A stretch of 64,000 nucleotides of DNA from Streptomyces sp. AM 4-1-1 (GCF_029167625.1 NZ_CP119145.1:5208001-5272000), one strand, 5' to 3'. Positions 1 through 8,268 are shown, numbered from the stretch's first letter. The notes: generated by a model not told the origin, from the sequence alone. Program-made: numbers and translations.

Positions 1-20
1 TGACTGCCGAAGGGGAGATC

Positions 21-2444
21 ATGGCTACTGAGTCCAAGCCGTTCACACCGCTCGCCCTGCCCGTGTTGCCGCTCGACGACGAAGTGGTGCTGCCCGGGAT
101 GGTGGTGCCCCTGGATCTGTCCGACGCCGAGGTGCGAGCCGCCGTCGAGGCCGCTCAGGCCGCCGTGCGGAGCGGTGGGGGCAAGCCCGAGCTGCTGCTC
201 GTGCCGAGGATCGACGGGACGTACGCGGGGACCGGTGTGCTCGGTGTCGTCGAGCAGGTCGGCCGGCTCTCCGACGGGGACCCGGGCGCGCTCATCCGGG
301 GCAGGGGCCGGGTGCGGATCGGGGCCGGGACCAGCGGGCCCGGCGCGGCCCTCTGGGTGGAGGGGACCCCGGTCGACGTATCGCTGCCCGAGCCGCCGCC
401 CGGCGCGGCCGTCGAACTCGCCAAGGAGTACAAGGCCCTCGCCACCAGCTGGCTGAAGAAGCGCGGTGCCTGGCAGGTCGTGGACCGGGTGCAGCAGATC
501 GACGACCTCTCCGCGCTCGCCGACAACTCCGGCTACTTCCCCTTCCTCACCACCGCCCAGAAGCTCCAGCTCCTGGAGACCCCCGACACCGTCGCCCGGC
601 TGCGGCTCGCGATCCAGTGGCTCGGGGAGCACCTGGCCGAACAGGACGTCGCCGAGTCCATCGCCAAGGATGTCCAGGAGGGCGTCGACAAGCAGCAGCG
701 CGAGTTCCTGTTGCGGCGTCAGCTCGAAGCGGTGCGCAAGGAGCTGTCGGAGCTCAACGGCGACCCGGACGACGAGTCCGACGACTACCGGAGCCGCGTC
801 GAGGCCGCCGACCTCCCCGGACACGTCCGCGCGGCCGCCCTCAAGGAGGTCGAGAAGCTGGAACGCGCCTCCGACCAGAGCCCGGAGGGTTCCTGGATCA
901 GGACCTGGCTCGACACCGTCCTCGAACTGCCCTGGAACGAAAGGACCGAGGACGCGTACGACATCCCCGGAGCCCGGCGCGTCCTCGACGCCGAGCACGC
1001 GGGTCTGGAGGACGTGAAGGAACGCATCACCGAATACCTCGCGGTGCGCAAGCGGCGCGCCGACCGGGGTCTCGGGGTCGTCGGGGGCCGGCGCGGCGGC
1101 GCGGTCCTCGCGCTCGTCGGGCCCCCCGGGGTCGGGAAGACCTCGTTGGGCGAGAGCGTCGCGCACGCCATGGGACGCGAGTTCGTGCGGGTGGCGCTCG
1201 GCGGTGTACGGGACGAGGCGGAGATCCGGGGCCACCGGCGTACATACGTCGGCGCGCTCCCCGGACGCATCGTCCGCGCCATCAAGGAGGCCGGCTCGAT
1301 GAACCCGGTGATCCTCCTCGACGAGATCGACAAGGTGGGCTCCGACTTCCGGGGCGACCCGGCCGCGGCGCTCCTCGAAGTCCTCGACCCGGCGCAGAAC
1401 CACACGTTCCGTGACCACTACCTGGAAGTCGAGCTGGACCTCAGCGATGTCGTCTTCCTCGCCACCGCCAACGTCCTGGAGGCCGTCCCGGAAGCCCTGC
1501 TCGACCGGATGGAGCTGGTCAGGCTCGACGGCTACACCGAGGACGAGAAGGTCGTCATCGCCCGCGACCACCTGCTCCCGCGCCAGTTGGAGCGGGCCGG
1601 GCTCGAAACCGACGAGGTGACGCTCGACGAGTCCGCGCTGCGCAAGCTGGCCGGTGAGTACACCCGTGAGGCGGGCGTACGGAACCTGGAGCGGTCCGTC
1701 GCCCGGCTGCTGCGGAAGATCGCGGCCCAGCACGAGATGGGTGACCGCGAACTCCCGTTCACCGTCACGGACGGGGACCTGCGCGCTCTCGTCGGACGGC
1801 CGCACCATGTGCCCGAGTCGGCGCAGGACCCGGCCGAGCGCCGTACAGCGGTGCCCGGGGTGGCCACCGGGCTCGCGGTCACCGGGGCCGGCGGTGACGT
1901 GCTCTTCGTGGAGGCGTCGCTCGCCGATCCGGAGACCGGCGCGTCCGGACTGACCCTGACCGGTCAGCTCGGTGACGTGATGAAGGAGTCCGCCCAGATC
2001 GCGCTGAGCTTCCTGCGGTCGCACGGCGCTGAACTGGAGCTGCCCGTCGCCGATCTCAAGGACCGGGGCGCGCACATCCACTTCCCGGCGGGCTCGGTTC
2101 CCAAGGACGGCCCGAGCGCCGGGGTCACGATGACGACGGCGCTGGCCTCGCTGCTGTCGGGCCAGCTGGTCCGCACGGACGTGGCGATGACCGGTGAGGT
2201 GTCGCTGACCGGGCGGGTGCTGCCGATCGGCGGTCTGAAGCAGAAGCTGCTGGCCGCGCACCGGGCGGGGATCACCACCGTGGTGATCCCCAAGCGGAAC
2301 GAGGCCGACCTGGACGACGTCCCCGCCGAGATCCTGGACAAGCTGGAGGTGCACCCGGTGACGGATGTCCGCCAGGTGCTGGAGATCGCCCTCGCGCCCG
2401 CCTCGTCCCGGGCCGGGGAGCGGGTTCCGGCCGCGGCGGCCTGA
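21..2444 (+). CDS. lon: ATP-dependent protease Lon (LonA type)
   Basis: Cytoplasmic AAA+ serine protease that unfolds and degrades damaged or regulatory proteins. The 807-aa length is normal for bacterial LonA. The N-terminal LON substrate-binding domain covers about residues 10-210. The AAA+ module has Walker A GPPGVGKT near residue 370 and Walker B ILLDEID about 60 residues later. The C-terminal protease domain has the nucleophile Ser in KDGPSAGVTM near residue 698 and the partner Lys in GGLKQKLL near 740, so both catalytic residues are present. The ATG is preceded by GGGGAG at a normal distance. Lon of Streptomyces is known to be under HspR control through HAIR repeats, but only 20 upstream bases are in the window, so this cannot be tested here. 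Identification is near certain. Confidence 0.98.
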   Translation: MATESKPFTPLALPVLPLDDEVVLPGMVVPLDLSDAEVRAAVEAAQAAVRSGGGKPELLLVPRIDGTYAGTGVLGVVEQVGRLSDGDPGALIRGRGRVRIGAGTSGPGAALWVEGTPVDVSLPEPPPGAAVELAKEYKALATSWLKKRGAWQVVDRVQQIDDLSALADNSGYFPFLTTAQKLQLLETPDTVARLRLAIQWLGEHLAEQDVAESIAKDVQEGVDKQQREFLLRRQLEAVRKELSELNGDPDDESDDYRSRVEAADLPGHVRAAALKEVEKLERASDQSPEGSWIRTWLDTVLELPWNERTEDAYDIPGARRVLDAEHAGLEDVKERITEYLAVRKRRADRGLGVVGGRRGGAVLALVGPPGVGKTSLGESVAHAMGREFVRVALGGVRDEAEIRGHRRTYVGALPGRIVRAIKEAGSMNPVILLDEIDKVGSDFRGDPAAALLEVLDPAQNHTFRDHYLEVELDLSDVVFLATANVLEAVPEALLDRMELVRLDGYTEDEKVVIARDHLLPRQLERAGLETDEVTLDESALRKLAGEYTREAGVRNLERSVARLLRKIAAQHEMGDRELPFTVTDGDLRALVGRPHHVPESAQDPAERRTAVPGVATGLAVTGAGGDVLFVEASLADPETGASGLTLTGQLGDVMKESAQIALSFLRSHGAELELPVADLKDRGAHIHFPAGSVPKDGPSAGVTMTTALASLLSGQLVRTDVAMTGEVSLTGRVLPIGGLKQKLLAAHRAGITTVVIPKRNEADLDDVPAEILDKLEVHPVTDVRQVLEIALAPASSRAGERVPAAAA

Positions 2445-2477
2445 GCGGCCGTCCGGCTCCTCGTCCGACCTGTTCGC

Positions 2478-2510
2478 GGCCCGTTCGCCCCCTCCCGGGG
2501 CGGGCGGGCC
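2478..2510. terminator. Bidirectional terminator between lon and the serine hydrolase gene
   Basis: The short space between two convergent genes contains a GC-rich hairpin. The outer arms are GGCCCG (2478-2483) and CGGGCC (2505-2510), the inner arms are CGCCCC and GGGGCG, and the loop is small. Its position between converging stop codons supports use by both genes. There is no U-tract, which is common in Streptomyces. Confidence 0.6.
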
Positions 2511-2543
2511 GTCCCGCGTGTGCGGTCCCGGGTCCGCCCGGCG

Positions 2544-3794
2544 TCACTCCATCTCGTCGAGCAGGGCGTACGCCGTCGCGATGAACGGGTCCCGGAGGCT
2601 GACCCGGCGGGTCGCGAGCGCCACCACCGCCGTCCCGGTGGCCGGGCGGAAGCCGAGGAACGCCTGCTGACCGGGGGTGGCGCCGCCGTGGAAGTAGAGG
2701 GGCCCGCGCGACGAGAGGTGCTGGAACCAGGTCAGGGTGTGGACGTGCCGGTGACCCCGGCCCCGCCGCAGCAGGGGCCGGCGAACGGCCTCCAGGGCGG
2801 CGGACAGCGGGGTGCGGGACGGGTCCAGGTGGGCTTCCAGATAGCTGAGCAGATCCCCGGGGGTGGCCCGGACGGCGCCCGCCGCCTGGAAGCCGCCCAT
2901 GCGGAGGGCGGGCACGGGCGTGACGCCGTCCCGGCGGTACCCGCGTGCGTCGGCGATGGCCTCGGCGGAGGCGTGGGCCTCGGCGGCGTGCGAGGTGTCC
3001 GCACCGGGAGCAGGCGTGGGAGCGGGTGCGAAGGGATGCCCGGAGGTGGGAGCGGAAGGGGAAGTCGGGGTCGCCGGGCGCTCCGCGCACGGGTGCAGCC
3101 GGACGCCGGTCAGGCCGAGCGGGGCCAGCACATGGTGGCCGATCAGGTCTTCCCAGGGGGTTTCGGTGGCGGCGGCCAGGGTGTGGCCGAGCACGGACGC
3201 ACCGAAGTTGGAGTAGTGCCAGCGGGTGCCAGGCCGGTGACGCGGCCGGGCGCGGAGGTACGCGGCGACGACGCGTTCGGCGGAATAGCCCGCGTACGGT
3301 GCGGTGGACCAGTGGGGGAGTGCCTGCGGATAGAAGTCGGCGGGGAAGGCGGGCAGCCCCGACGTGTGGGTGATCAGGTGCAGCAGGGTCGCCGGATTCC
3401 CGGGCGGACCGGCGGGCCGGTGGGGTGCCAGACGGGTGGCCGCGACATCGTCGTACGCGAACCGGCCCGCCGCGACCAGGTCGGCGAGCAGGAGTCCGGT
3501 GAACGTCTTGGACGCCGAGCCGATCTCGTAACGCCACTGGTCACGGGGGACACCCCGGGGCGGCTGAGCGACGCCCCCGCAGTGGACCGTGCGGTGGCCC
3601 CGGCGGCTGACCGCGAGGACGATGTCGGGGGCGCCGAGCGCGTCGGCGGCGTCCGCCAGCCGCTCGGCGATCCGCGTGCCGGCCCTCCGCGCGTGGATGT
3701 GTGCGGGAGGTGCCGCGGGTCCGGGGCGGGGCGGGGCCGGGGCGCCGGACCGGAGGGCCCGCCCGGCCCCCGGGGCGGTGTCGTCGGCCGTCAT
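2544..3794 (-). CDS. Beta-lactamase-fold serine hydrolase (class C/PBP4-like)
   Basis: 416-aa member of the beta-lactamase/penicillin-recognising serine hydrolase family. These act as carboxypeptidases, esterases or transpeptidases; true beta-lactamases are a minority. The nucleophile motif S-x-x-K is in GSASKTF near residue 95, the second motif Y-x-N is in HYSNFG near 194, and an H-x-G-like third motif is HGG near 370. No signal peptide or membrane segment is visible at the N-terminus, so it looks cytoplasmic, unlike most peptidoglycan-directed relatives. Its ATG overlaps the stop of the upstream gene as ATGA, making it the last gene of a translationally coupled operon that starts with a small peptide gene at 6945. 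In that setting it could hydrolyse or transfer a peptide or ester made by the operon; this is inference. The substrate is unknown. Confidence 0.85.
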   Translation of the reverse strand: MTADDTAPGAGRALRSGAPAPPRPGPAAPPAHIHARRAGTRIAERLADAADALGAPDIVLAVSRRGHRTVHCGGVAQPPRGVPRDQWRYEIGSASKTFTGLLLADLVAAGRFAYDDVAATRLAPHRPAGPPGNPATLLHLITHTSGLPAFPADFYPQALPHWSTAPYAGYSAERVVAAYLRARPRHRPGTRWHYSNFGASVLGHTLAAATETPWEDLIGHHVLAPLGLTGVRLHPCAERPATPTSPSAPTSGHPFAPAPTPAPGADTSHAAEAHASAEAIADARGYRRDGVTPVPALRMGGFQAAGAVRATPGDLLSYLEAHLDPSRTPLSAALEAVRRPLLRRGRGHRHVHTLTWFQHLSSRGPLYFHGGATPGQQAFLGFRPATGTAVVALATRRVSLRDPFIATAYALLDEME

Positions 3795-4717
3795 GCCGGG
3801 GTCGGCGCGGTGGTCAGATCCGTCATGGCCCGGGAGACCGCCAGGGTGGAGGCGAACGCCGCGACCAGCGTGGGGTGGTAGACGAGGTCGAAGATCTCCT
3901 CCTCGTCACCCTCGGGCATCTCCGCCCGGACGGGCATCGCGCCGTCCCGCTGCTGGGCCGCGGCGAAACCCTGCCAGGCCGCCGGGTCCAGCGTGGGGTG
4001 CGGCAGGCAGGCGTCCACCACCAGCAACTCGCCCAGCAGGTCCCACCGTCGGAGGTCGAGCCAGTCGTCCAGCCAGACCGGCAGCCAGGTGGCCAGATAG
4101 TCCGCGATCTCCGGCGGCAGACCGGCCGGGTTCTCGCCCCAGTCGGTCAGATGGAACACCGTGTGGGTGATGTCGTAGCCGATGTGACCCTCGACCGTCC
4201 ACGGCTCGGGCCGGTGGGCGAGCCAGGTGCGGCCGGCCACCTCCGCCTCCGGAACGCTGGGCCGGACACCGAAACGCCGCTCGATCGCGGAGATCCCCAG
4301 CCGTCGCACCGGCAGGACCTCCACGGCCGCCCAGCTGCCGAGCCGGTGGTTGAGGCGCGCCGCGGCTTCGAAGTCGGGCACGTCGTAGCCGATCTCCTTG
4401 AACGGTACGTACACCTCAAGCGGCACCGGGGACAGCGGCTCGCGTCGCTGACCCTCCATCAGTTTGGCGCCGGAGCCGAGCAGTTCGTGCCAGGCGTGAT
4501 CCAGGAGCTTCCGGGCCGTGGCGGCCTGCCTCGATCCCGCGACGCCCTCCCGGAAGATGACCTTCCCGATGATGGCCAGCTCGCCGAGCGGTTTGAAACG
4601 CTCCAGCATGCCGACCTCCGGGTCCGGATCGTCCTCCAGCCGGAAGCCGTCCCGGTGGGTGTGCAGCCATTCCAGCGCGCGTGCTCCCACCTCGTGGATC
4701 TGCTGGATCGCGGTCAT
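3791..4717 (-). CDS. Unknown-function protein A, paralogue of the upstream gene
   Basis: 308-aa protein with no signal peptide or obvious membrane segment. It aligns with the product of the adjacent upstream gene over most of its length: an N-terminal block (W-x-H-x-x-R-x-G-F-R-L, then F-K-P-L-G-E-L), a central block (TWL....PEPWT-x-E), a block around HLTDWG followed by a YL.tWLP.W.D segment, W-D-L..ELL.V.ACLP, and a C-terminal YHPTLV.AFA.TL. From memory this resembles the actinobacterial family labelled DUF6895, but that was not checked. The start chosen is the ATG whose last bases form ATGA with the upstream stop; the stop in turn forms ATGA with the serine hydrolase start. Conserved His, Trp and Asp positions could be catalytic or structural. 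Function unknown. Confidence 0.85.
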   Translation of the reverse strand: MTAIQQIHEVGARALEWLHTHRDGFRLEDDPDPEVGMLERFKPLGELAIIGKVIFREGVAGSRQAATARKLLDHAWHELLGSGAKLMEGQRREPLSPVPLEVYVPFKEIGYDVPDFEAAARLNHRLGSWAAVEVLPVRRLGISAIERRFGVRPSVPEAEVAGRTWLAHRPEPWTVEGHIGYDITHTVFHLTDWGENPAGLPPEIADYLATWLPVWLDDWLDLRRWDLLGELLVVDACLPHPTLDPAAWQGFAAAQQRDGAMPVRAEMPEGDEEEIFDLVYHPTLVAAFASTLAVSRAMTDLTTAPTPA

Positions 4718-5874
4718 GCGGTGTCTCCGTCCTGTCGGCCGGCCGGTTGCCGGTCCCCGTCCGGCGGGGGGCCGGGGCGGAGCCGGGCGAGCGTCAGGGA
4801 CGCCGCGAACGCCGTCACCAGCGTCGAGTGGTAGCAGTGCAGGAAGGGGTACGGGGCACGGGAGCCGGAGGCGGACGTCTCCGCACCGAACGGGTCCCCG
4901 GTCGTACCGTCCTCGGTCTTGCCGTCCCCGTTCGTGGCGCCCTCGGCGGGGCCCGGCCCGTGCTGCGGACGGCCCGGACCGGCGCCCGGCGGAGGCCCGC
5001 TCGCCGTACGGGCCGAGGTGGGCACCGGGCCCGTCTCGGGGACCGCCCCCGTACGGTCCTGCACGGCGGCGATCATCGTCCAGGGGGCCGTCACGAGGGC
5101 CGCGGGCGGCGGCTCGGGCAGACACGCCCCGACGGCCAGCAGCTCGGCCGCCAGGTCCCACTGCCCGTTCTCCAGACAGCCGTCCACCCAGCAGGGCAGC
5201 CAGACGGAGAGGTACTCCGCGACGTCCGGCGGCACGAGACGCGGCGTGTTGCCCCAGTCGGTGAGGTGGTAGACGACGTGGGTCAGGGAGTACCCGGACG
5301 CGCGCTCGAAGGTCCAGGGTTCGGGCAGCCCGCCGAGCCAGGTGCGGCGCAGCGCCGGGCCGGGGTCCGTGTGCCGCGGCAGTCCCACCCGCCGTTCGCA
5401 GTTGAGCAGCCCGAGTTCGCGGTTGGCGTGCTGTTCGGTCAGCGCCCAGCTGCGGGTGGAGGCCACGACCGACGCCAGACCCTCGAATCCGGCGTGGCGC
5501 ATCCCGTCCCCGGCGAAGGCCGCGTAGATCTCGAACGGGTACGTGGCGAAGGGCTCCCCGCGCAGCAGGTCCAGCAGCAGGTCGCCCTCGCGGGTCTCCT
5601 CCCACGCGTACCGCACGAGCGCGGTCGCGATCTCGTGGTGGGGGTCGCCGGGGAGGGTGCGGCGGCGGACCGTGGAGCAGAGCTGGACCAGCTCACCGAG
5701 CGGTTTCAGGGTGCTGTTGACGTCGACGTGCGGTTCCAGTACGTCGTCGGGGAGCCGGAACCCGGACCGGTTGTCGTGCACCCAGCCCAGGGCCGCTCCC
5801 GCCACGTCGCGCAGGAGCGCACCGGGTCCGGCCACGGCCGCCGACGCCGCTCCCTCGTCCAGGCGGGCCGTCAC
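4714..5874 (-). CDS. Unknown-function protein B, paralogue of the downstream gene
   Basis: 386-aa protein that shares its full domain plan with the 308-aa protein encoded next: W-V-H-x-N-R-x-G-F-R-L at the N-terminus, TLKPLGEL, HLTDWG, YLSVWLPCWVDG, WDLAAELLAVGACLP and YHSTLVTAFAASL at the C-terminus. It differs by an insertion of about 70 residues rich in Gly, Pro and Thr just before the C-terminal block, and by Cys residues in the WLPCW segment. The start is a GTG at 5874 overlapping the preceding stop as GTGA; an upstream extension of the frame would run through the neighbouring gene and is rejected. Tandem duplication followed by divergence inside one operon suggests a hetero-oligomer or two successive steps on one substrate (inference). 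Function unknown. Confidence 0.83.
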   Translation of the reverse strand: MTARLDEGAASAAVAGPGALLRDVAGAALGWVHDNRSGFRLPDDVLEPHVDVNSTLKPLGELVQLCSTVRRRTLPGDPHHEIATALVRYAWEETREGDLLLDLLRGEPFATYPFEIYAAFAGDGMRHAGFEGLASVVASTRSWALTEQHANRELGLLNCERRVGLPRHTDPGPALRRTWLGGLPEPWTFERASGYSLTHVVYHLTDWGNTPRLVPPDVAEYLSVWLPCWVDGCLENGQWDLAAELLAVGACLPEPPPAALVTAPWTMIAAVQDRTGAVPETGPVPTSARTASGPPPGAGPGRPQHGPGPAEGATNGDGKTEDGTTGDPFGAETSASGSRAPYPFLHCYHSTLVTAFAASLTLARLRPGPPPDGDRQPAGRQDGDTA

Positions 5875-6704
5875 CTCGGCGTCCCGGACCTGATCAGCCC
5901 GGCCGCCCGCAGATGCAGGGCGACCCGGGGGTCCTGGCCGCCCATGAGCTGTACGAACTCCAGTCCGGTGTCCAGGCCGAGCGTGTCCGGCACCGAGTGG
6001 AGCACGGTCAGCCACCGGCCCGCGCCGGCGGCCTGGAGCCAGTCGCGTCTGCGGACGGCGCGGACGAAACCGCGCGCCACGTCGACCGACCGGCGGTCGG
6101 CGGCCCGCTGGACCGCCGACGCGCCACCGGGCACGGCGAGCGGGGCGAGGATCGACAGCTGATGGGTCAGTGACTGCCAGGGCGCTTCTTCGAGCCAGCC
6201 GACATCGGGTTCGTTTCCGGGTTCCACCGTGATTCCCAGAGCCGTGGGATTGTCCGGGAACACCGAATTCCCGGCCGTCCCACCGGCTCGGGTGATTCCC
6301 TCGGACGCTGTCGTGCCGGTGAACGCGGCGGTCTCGGGAGTTTCCGCCGTGCCGGTGACAGGGGAGGTTTCCGGCCGGGTCAGCCGGTGCAGTGCCGACG
6401 TCATGGCCCAATGGCTCCACGCGGTCGCCGCGGGCCCGTCGGCCCGGGGCGGGAATTCCCGTACCGCCCGCTGGAGCACCGCCATGTCACCGGGGTGCGG
6501 AACACGTCCGTACAGAATGCTCGGCAGCAGCAGGTCGGCCCCGATGACCCGTACCGCCGCGATTCCCGTTCTGTCGTCCTCGCCGATTCCGGCGGCGCCG
6601 CAGACCGTGGCGAAGTGGTCTCCGCTCCGAAGAGCGAAGACCACCTCTGAGGCCAGATCTCGCACCGCACCCGCGAGGCGGGACGACGTGTTTGACTGGT
6701 CCAT
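5871..6704 (-). CDS. Unknown-function protein C in the peptide-gene operon
   Basis: 277-aa protein without signal peptide or membrane helices. The N-terminal third (residues 1-110) looks alpha-helical and ends in a Trp-rich stretch AWSHWAMTSALHRL. The middle (about 115-170) is a low-complexity Thr/Ala/Glu linker. The C-terminal part contains WLEEAPWQSLTHQLSILAPL and a Leu-rich end. The arrangement of helical blocks recalls proteins A and B encoded downstream, but no clear sequence match to them was found by eye. Its ATG lies 10 bases after the stop of the 76-aa peptide gene and its TGA overlaps the next GTG. I do not recognise the family; the context is the only clue to its job. Confidence 0.8.
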   Translation of the reverse strand: MDQSNTSSRLAGAVRDLASEVVFALRSGDHFATVCGAAGIGEDDRTGIAAVRVIGADLLLPSILYGRVPHPGDMAVLQRAVREFPPRADGPAATAWSHWAMTSALHRLTRPETSPVTGTAETPETAAFTGTTASEGITRAGGTAGNSVFPDNPTALGITVEPGNEPDVGWLEEAPWQSLTHQLSILAPLAVPGGASAVQRAADRRSVDVARGFVRAVRRRDWLQAAGAGRWLTVLHSVPDTLGLDTGLEFVQLMGGQDPRVALHLRAAGLIRSGTPR

Positions 6705-6714
6705 GTGCGACTGG

Positions 6715-6945
6715 CTACGCCTTCTTGGGGCGAGGAGTCGGCGGGGAGAGCAGCAGTGCGCCGCCCCCTGCGAACAGCGCGAGGAACGCGCACTCGCGAG
6801 AGTCGCGGTAGAAGCCTTCGGCTTCGCCCGGGTTCAGAGCTGCCTCGATGTCGATGTCGAGGTCGGTGGCCACGCTGTCGGTCAGGGGTTCAGTCGAATA
6901 CATGACGCCGTCCCATCCTGTGGGGGTCAGTTTCTTCCTTGCCAT
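6715..6945 (-). CDS. 76-aa peptide, first gene of the five-gene operon
   Basis: Small protein starting MARKKLTPTGWDGVMYS. Residues 20-48 are acidic and leader-like (LTDSVATDLDIDIEAALN, then PGEAEG). Residue 52 is the only Cys. Residues 53-66 are a short hydrophobic stretch rich in Gly, Ala and Leu, and the tail PPTPRPKKA is basic and Pro-rich. This could be a peptide precursor with an acidic leader, or a small protein with a C-terminal membrane anchor; the sequence does not decide. The ATG at 6945 has no good ribosome-binding site. In-frame alternatives are an ATG at 6969 and a TTG at 7014, neither clearly better. It is followed after 10 bases by protein C. No homologue is recognised. Confidence 0.6.
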   Translation of the reverse strand: MARKKLTPTGWDGVMYSTEPLTDSVATDLDIDIEAALNPGEAEGFYRDSRECAFLALFAGGGALLLSPPTPRPKKA

Positions 6946-7259
6946 CTCAGTGAAACCCGGGACGGGCATTCGCGCAAAAGGAGGAACGGCGTCATGCGGG
7001 ACGTAAAAGCTCAATTCTTCAATTGAACCTTGAATTCATTCGGAGCCCGGGTTCTCGGGTGGGTTCGCGACGGGAGACCTCGGCTTTACCGCACGGCACG
7101 GGGCTCTCGACATCCCTCGGTTCGCGGAAAACGGCCGGAATCGGGAGACGGCCGGAATCGGCGACAGCCGGAATGGGGACGGGCGCGAGGGGTGCGCGGC
7201 GCAGGCGTGACATCCGTGGGGAGGACCGGTCCCGCGCCCCAGGCCGGGGAAGGGCCGTA
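6946..7259. promoter_or_regulatory. AT-richer region upstream of the five-gene operon
   Basis: About 310 bases between the 76-aa peptide gene and the deacetylase stop. The segment 6995-7045 is the most AT-rich stretch for several kilobases and holds the perfect 10-bp palindrome TTCAATTGAA at 7018-7027, flanked by CTTGAATTC. It is the only obvious place for the operon promoter on the minus strand. On the plus strand a strong Shine-Dalgarno-like AAAAGGAGG (6977-6985) precedes an ATG at 6994 that opens a 10-codon frame; see findings. The part from 7050 to 7259 shows nothing beyond short repeats of CCGGAATCGG type. Confidence 0.4.
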
Positions 7260-8018
7260 TCAGGGGCGGTAGATGGTGCCCGGTACCGGCTCGGCGGGGG
7301 CCATGAGCTGAGGCACCGTCACGAAGGTGTAGCCGCGCTCCTTCAAGGCGTCGATGATGCCCGGCACGGCCGGCACGGTCCCCTTGTAGATGTCGTGCAG
7401 CAGGATGATGCCGTCCTTGCCCGCCTGGTCCAGGGTCCGCTTCTCGATCAGCGCGGAGTCGTTCGTGGAGTAGTCCTTGGCGGTGGTGCTCCACAGGATC
7501 TGGGAGAGCCCGAGATCCTTGCTGATCTCGGAGACGGTGTCGTCGGTGCGGCCCTGCGGCGGGCGCATCAGCCGCGGCTTCTTGCCGGTGATCTTCGCTA
7601 TCGCGTCCTGCGTCTTCTCCAGCTCGGCACGTATCTCGGCCGGCTTCTTGTCCGTCAGGATCTCGTGCGACCAGGTGTGGTTGGCCACCTCGTGCCCCTC
7701 GGCCGCGAGCCTGCGGACGGTGTCGGGGTGTTCGACCACGTGGTTCTTTCCCAGCAGGAAGAAGGTGGCGTGCACCTTCTTCTCCTTGAGGATGTCCAGC
7801 AGCTTCGGGGTGTCCTCACCCGGACCCGCGTCGAAGGTGAGGGCTATGCACTTGGCCTCGCGGCAGTCCACGGGACCGAACTCGCCCTTGGCGTCGGAAG
7901 GGGCCTTGCCGCGCGCCGACCCCGGCGCCGTGGTGTCCATCGAGCACCCGGCGAGAGTGACCACCGCCACCAGGGCCGCGGCCAACCCCGTACCGAACGT
8001 CTTCGTCTTCCTGGACAA
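7260..8018 (-). CDS. Polysaccharide deacetylase lipoprotein (NodB/CE4 fold)
   Basis: 252-aa secreted lipoprotein; the lipobox LAGC sits near residue 25 after a typical signal peptide. The CE4 domain follows: motif 1 is TFDAGP, motif 2 NHTWSHE (His pair for the metal), motif 3 MRPPQG, and motif 5 ILLHD. In most family members motif 1 is TFDDGP, where the second Asp binds the metal; here it is Ala, so metal binding or activity may differ. Such enzymes remove acetyl groups from peptidoglycan, chitin or xylan; the substrate is not evident. The start is a TTG with AAGGAG 9 bases upstream; no ATG or GTG fits. A palindromic operator lies about 70 bases upstream. Confidence 0.92.
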   Translation of the reverse strand: MSRKTKTFGTGLAAALVAVVTLAGCSMDTTAPGSARGKAPSDAKGEFGPVDCREAKCIALTFDAGPGEDTPKLLDILKEKKVHATFFLLGKNHVVEHPDTVRRLAAEGHEVANHTWSHEILTDKKPAEIRAELEKTQDAIAKITGKKPRLMRPPQGRTDDTVSEISKDLGLSQILWSTTAKDYSTNDSALIEKRTLDQAGKDGIILLHDIYKGTVPAVPGIIDALKERGYTFVTVPQLMAPAEPVPGTIYRP

Positions 8019-8087
8019 GGCAGGTCACTCCTTCGTGGCTGAGGGCGCACACGTCCGTGCGGCACTCCGAAGAATGTACACATGGCG

Positions 8088-8104
8088 TATACACGCGGTG
8101 TATA
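8088..8104. promoter_or_regulatory. Palindromic operator TATACAC-GCG-GTGTATA
   Basis: A perfect 7-bp inverted repeat with a 3-bp centre, lying 70-86 bases upstream of the deacetylase start. A partly matching half-site TGTACAC occurs at 8075-8081, 13 bases from the left arm. The AT content of the arms stands out from the GC-rich surroundings. The GT...AC edges are reminiscent of GntR-family operators, but no such regulator is next to it. Confidence 0.5.
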
Positions 8105-8268
8105 GGGGGTCGGTGTGCGCGGGGGCACGGACGCACAGCTCGCGAGGGCGAGGGACCGCGGCGACTTCCGTTCACGGTGGTGCCCCGGCCGTGGAGCTGG
8201 GGGCCGGGGCGCCGTCGCGGGAGCGCGGTGGCCGCACGCGGGGACACGGGGTGCGCGTGCGGGGATTC

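Noticed and set aside
1..20. HAIR element of HspR upstream of lon
   Set aside because: Only 20 bases precede the gene, too few to contain or exclude it.
3791..5605. 604-aa version of protein A with a long N-terminal extension
   Set aside because: The extension lies in another frame of protein B. The internal ATG with ATGA overlap starts the conserved domain.
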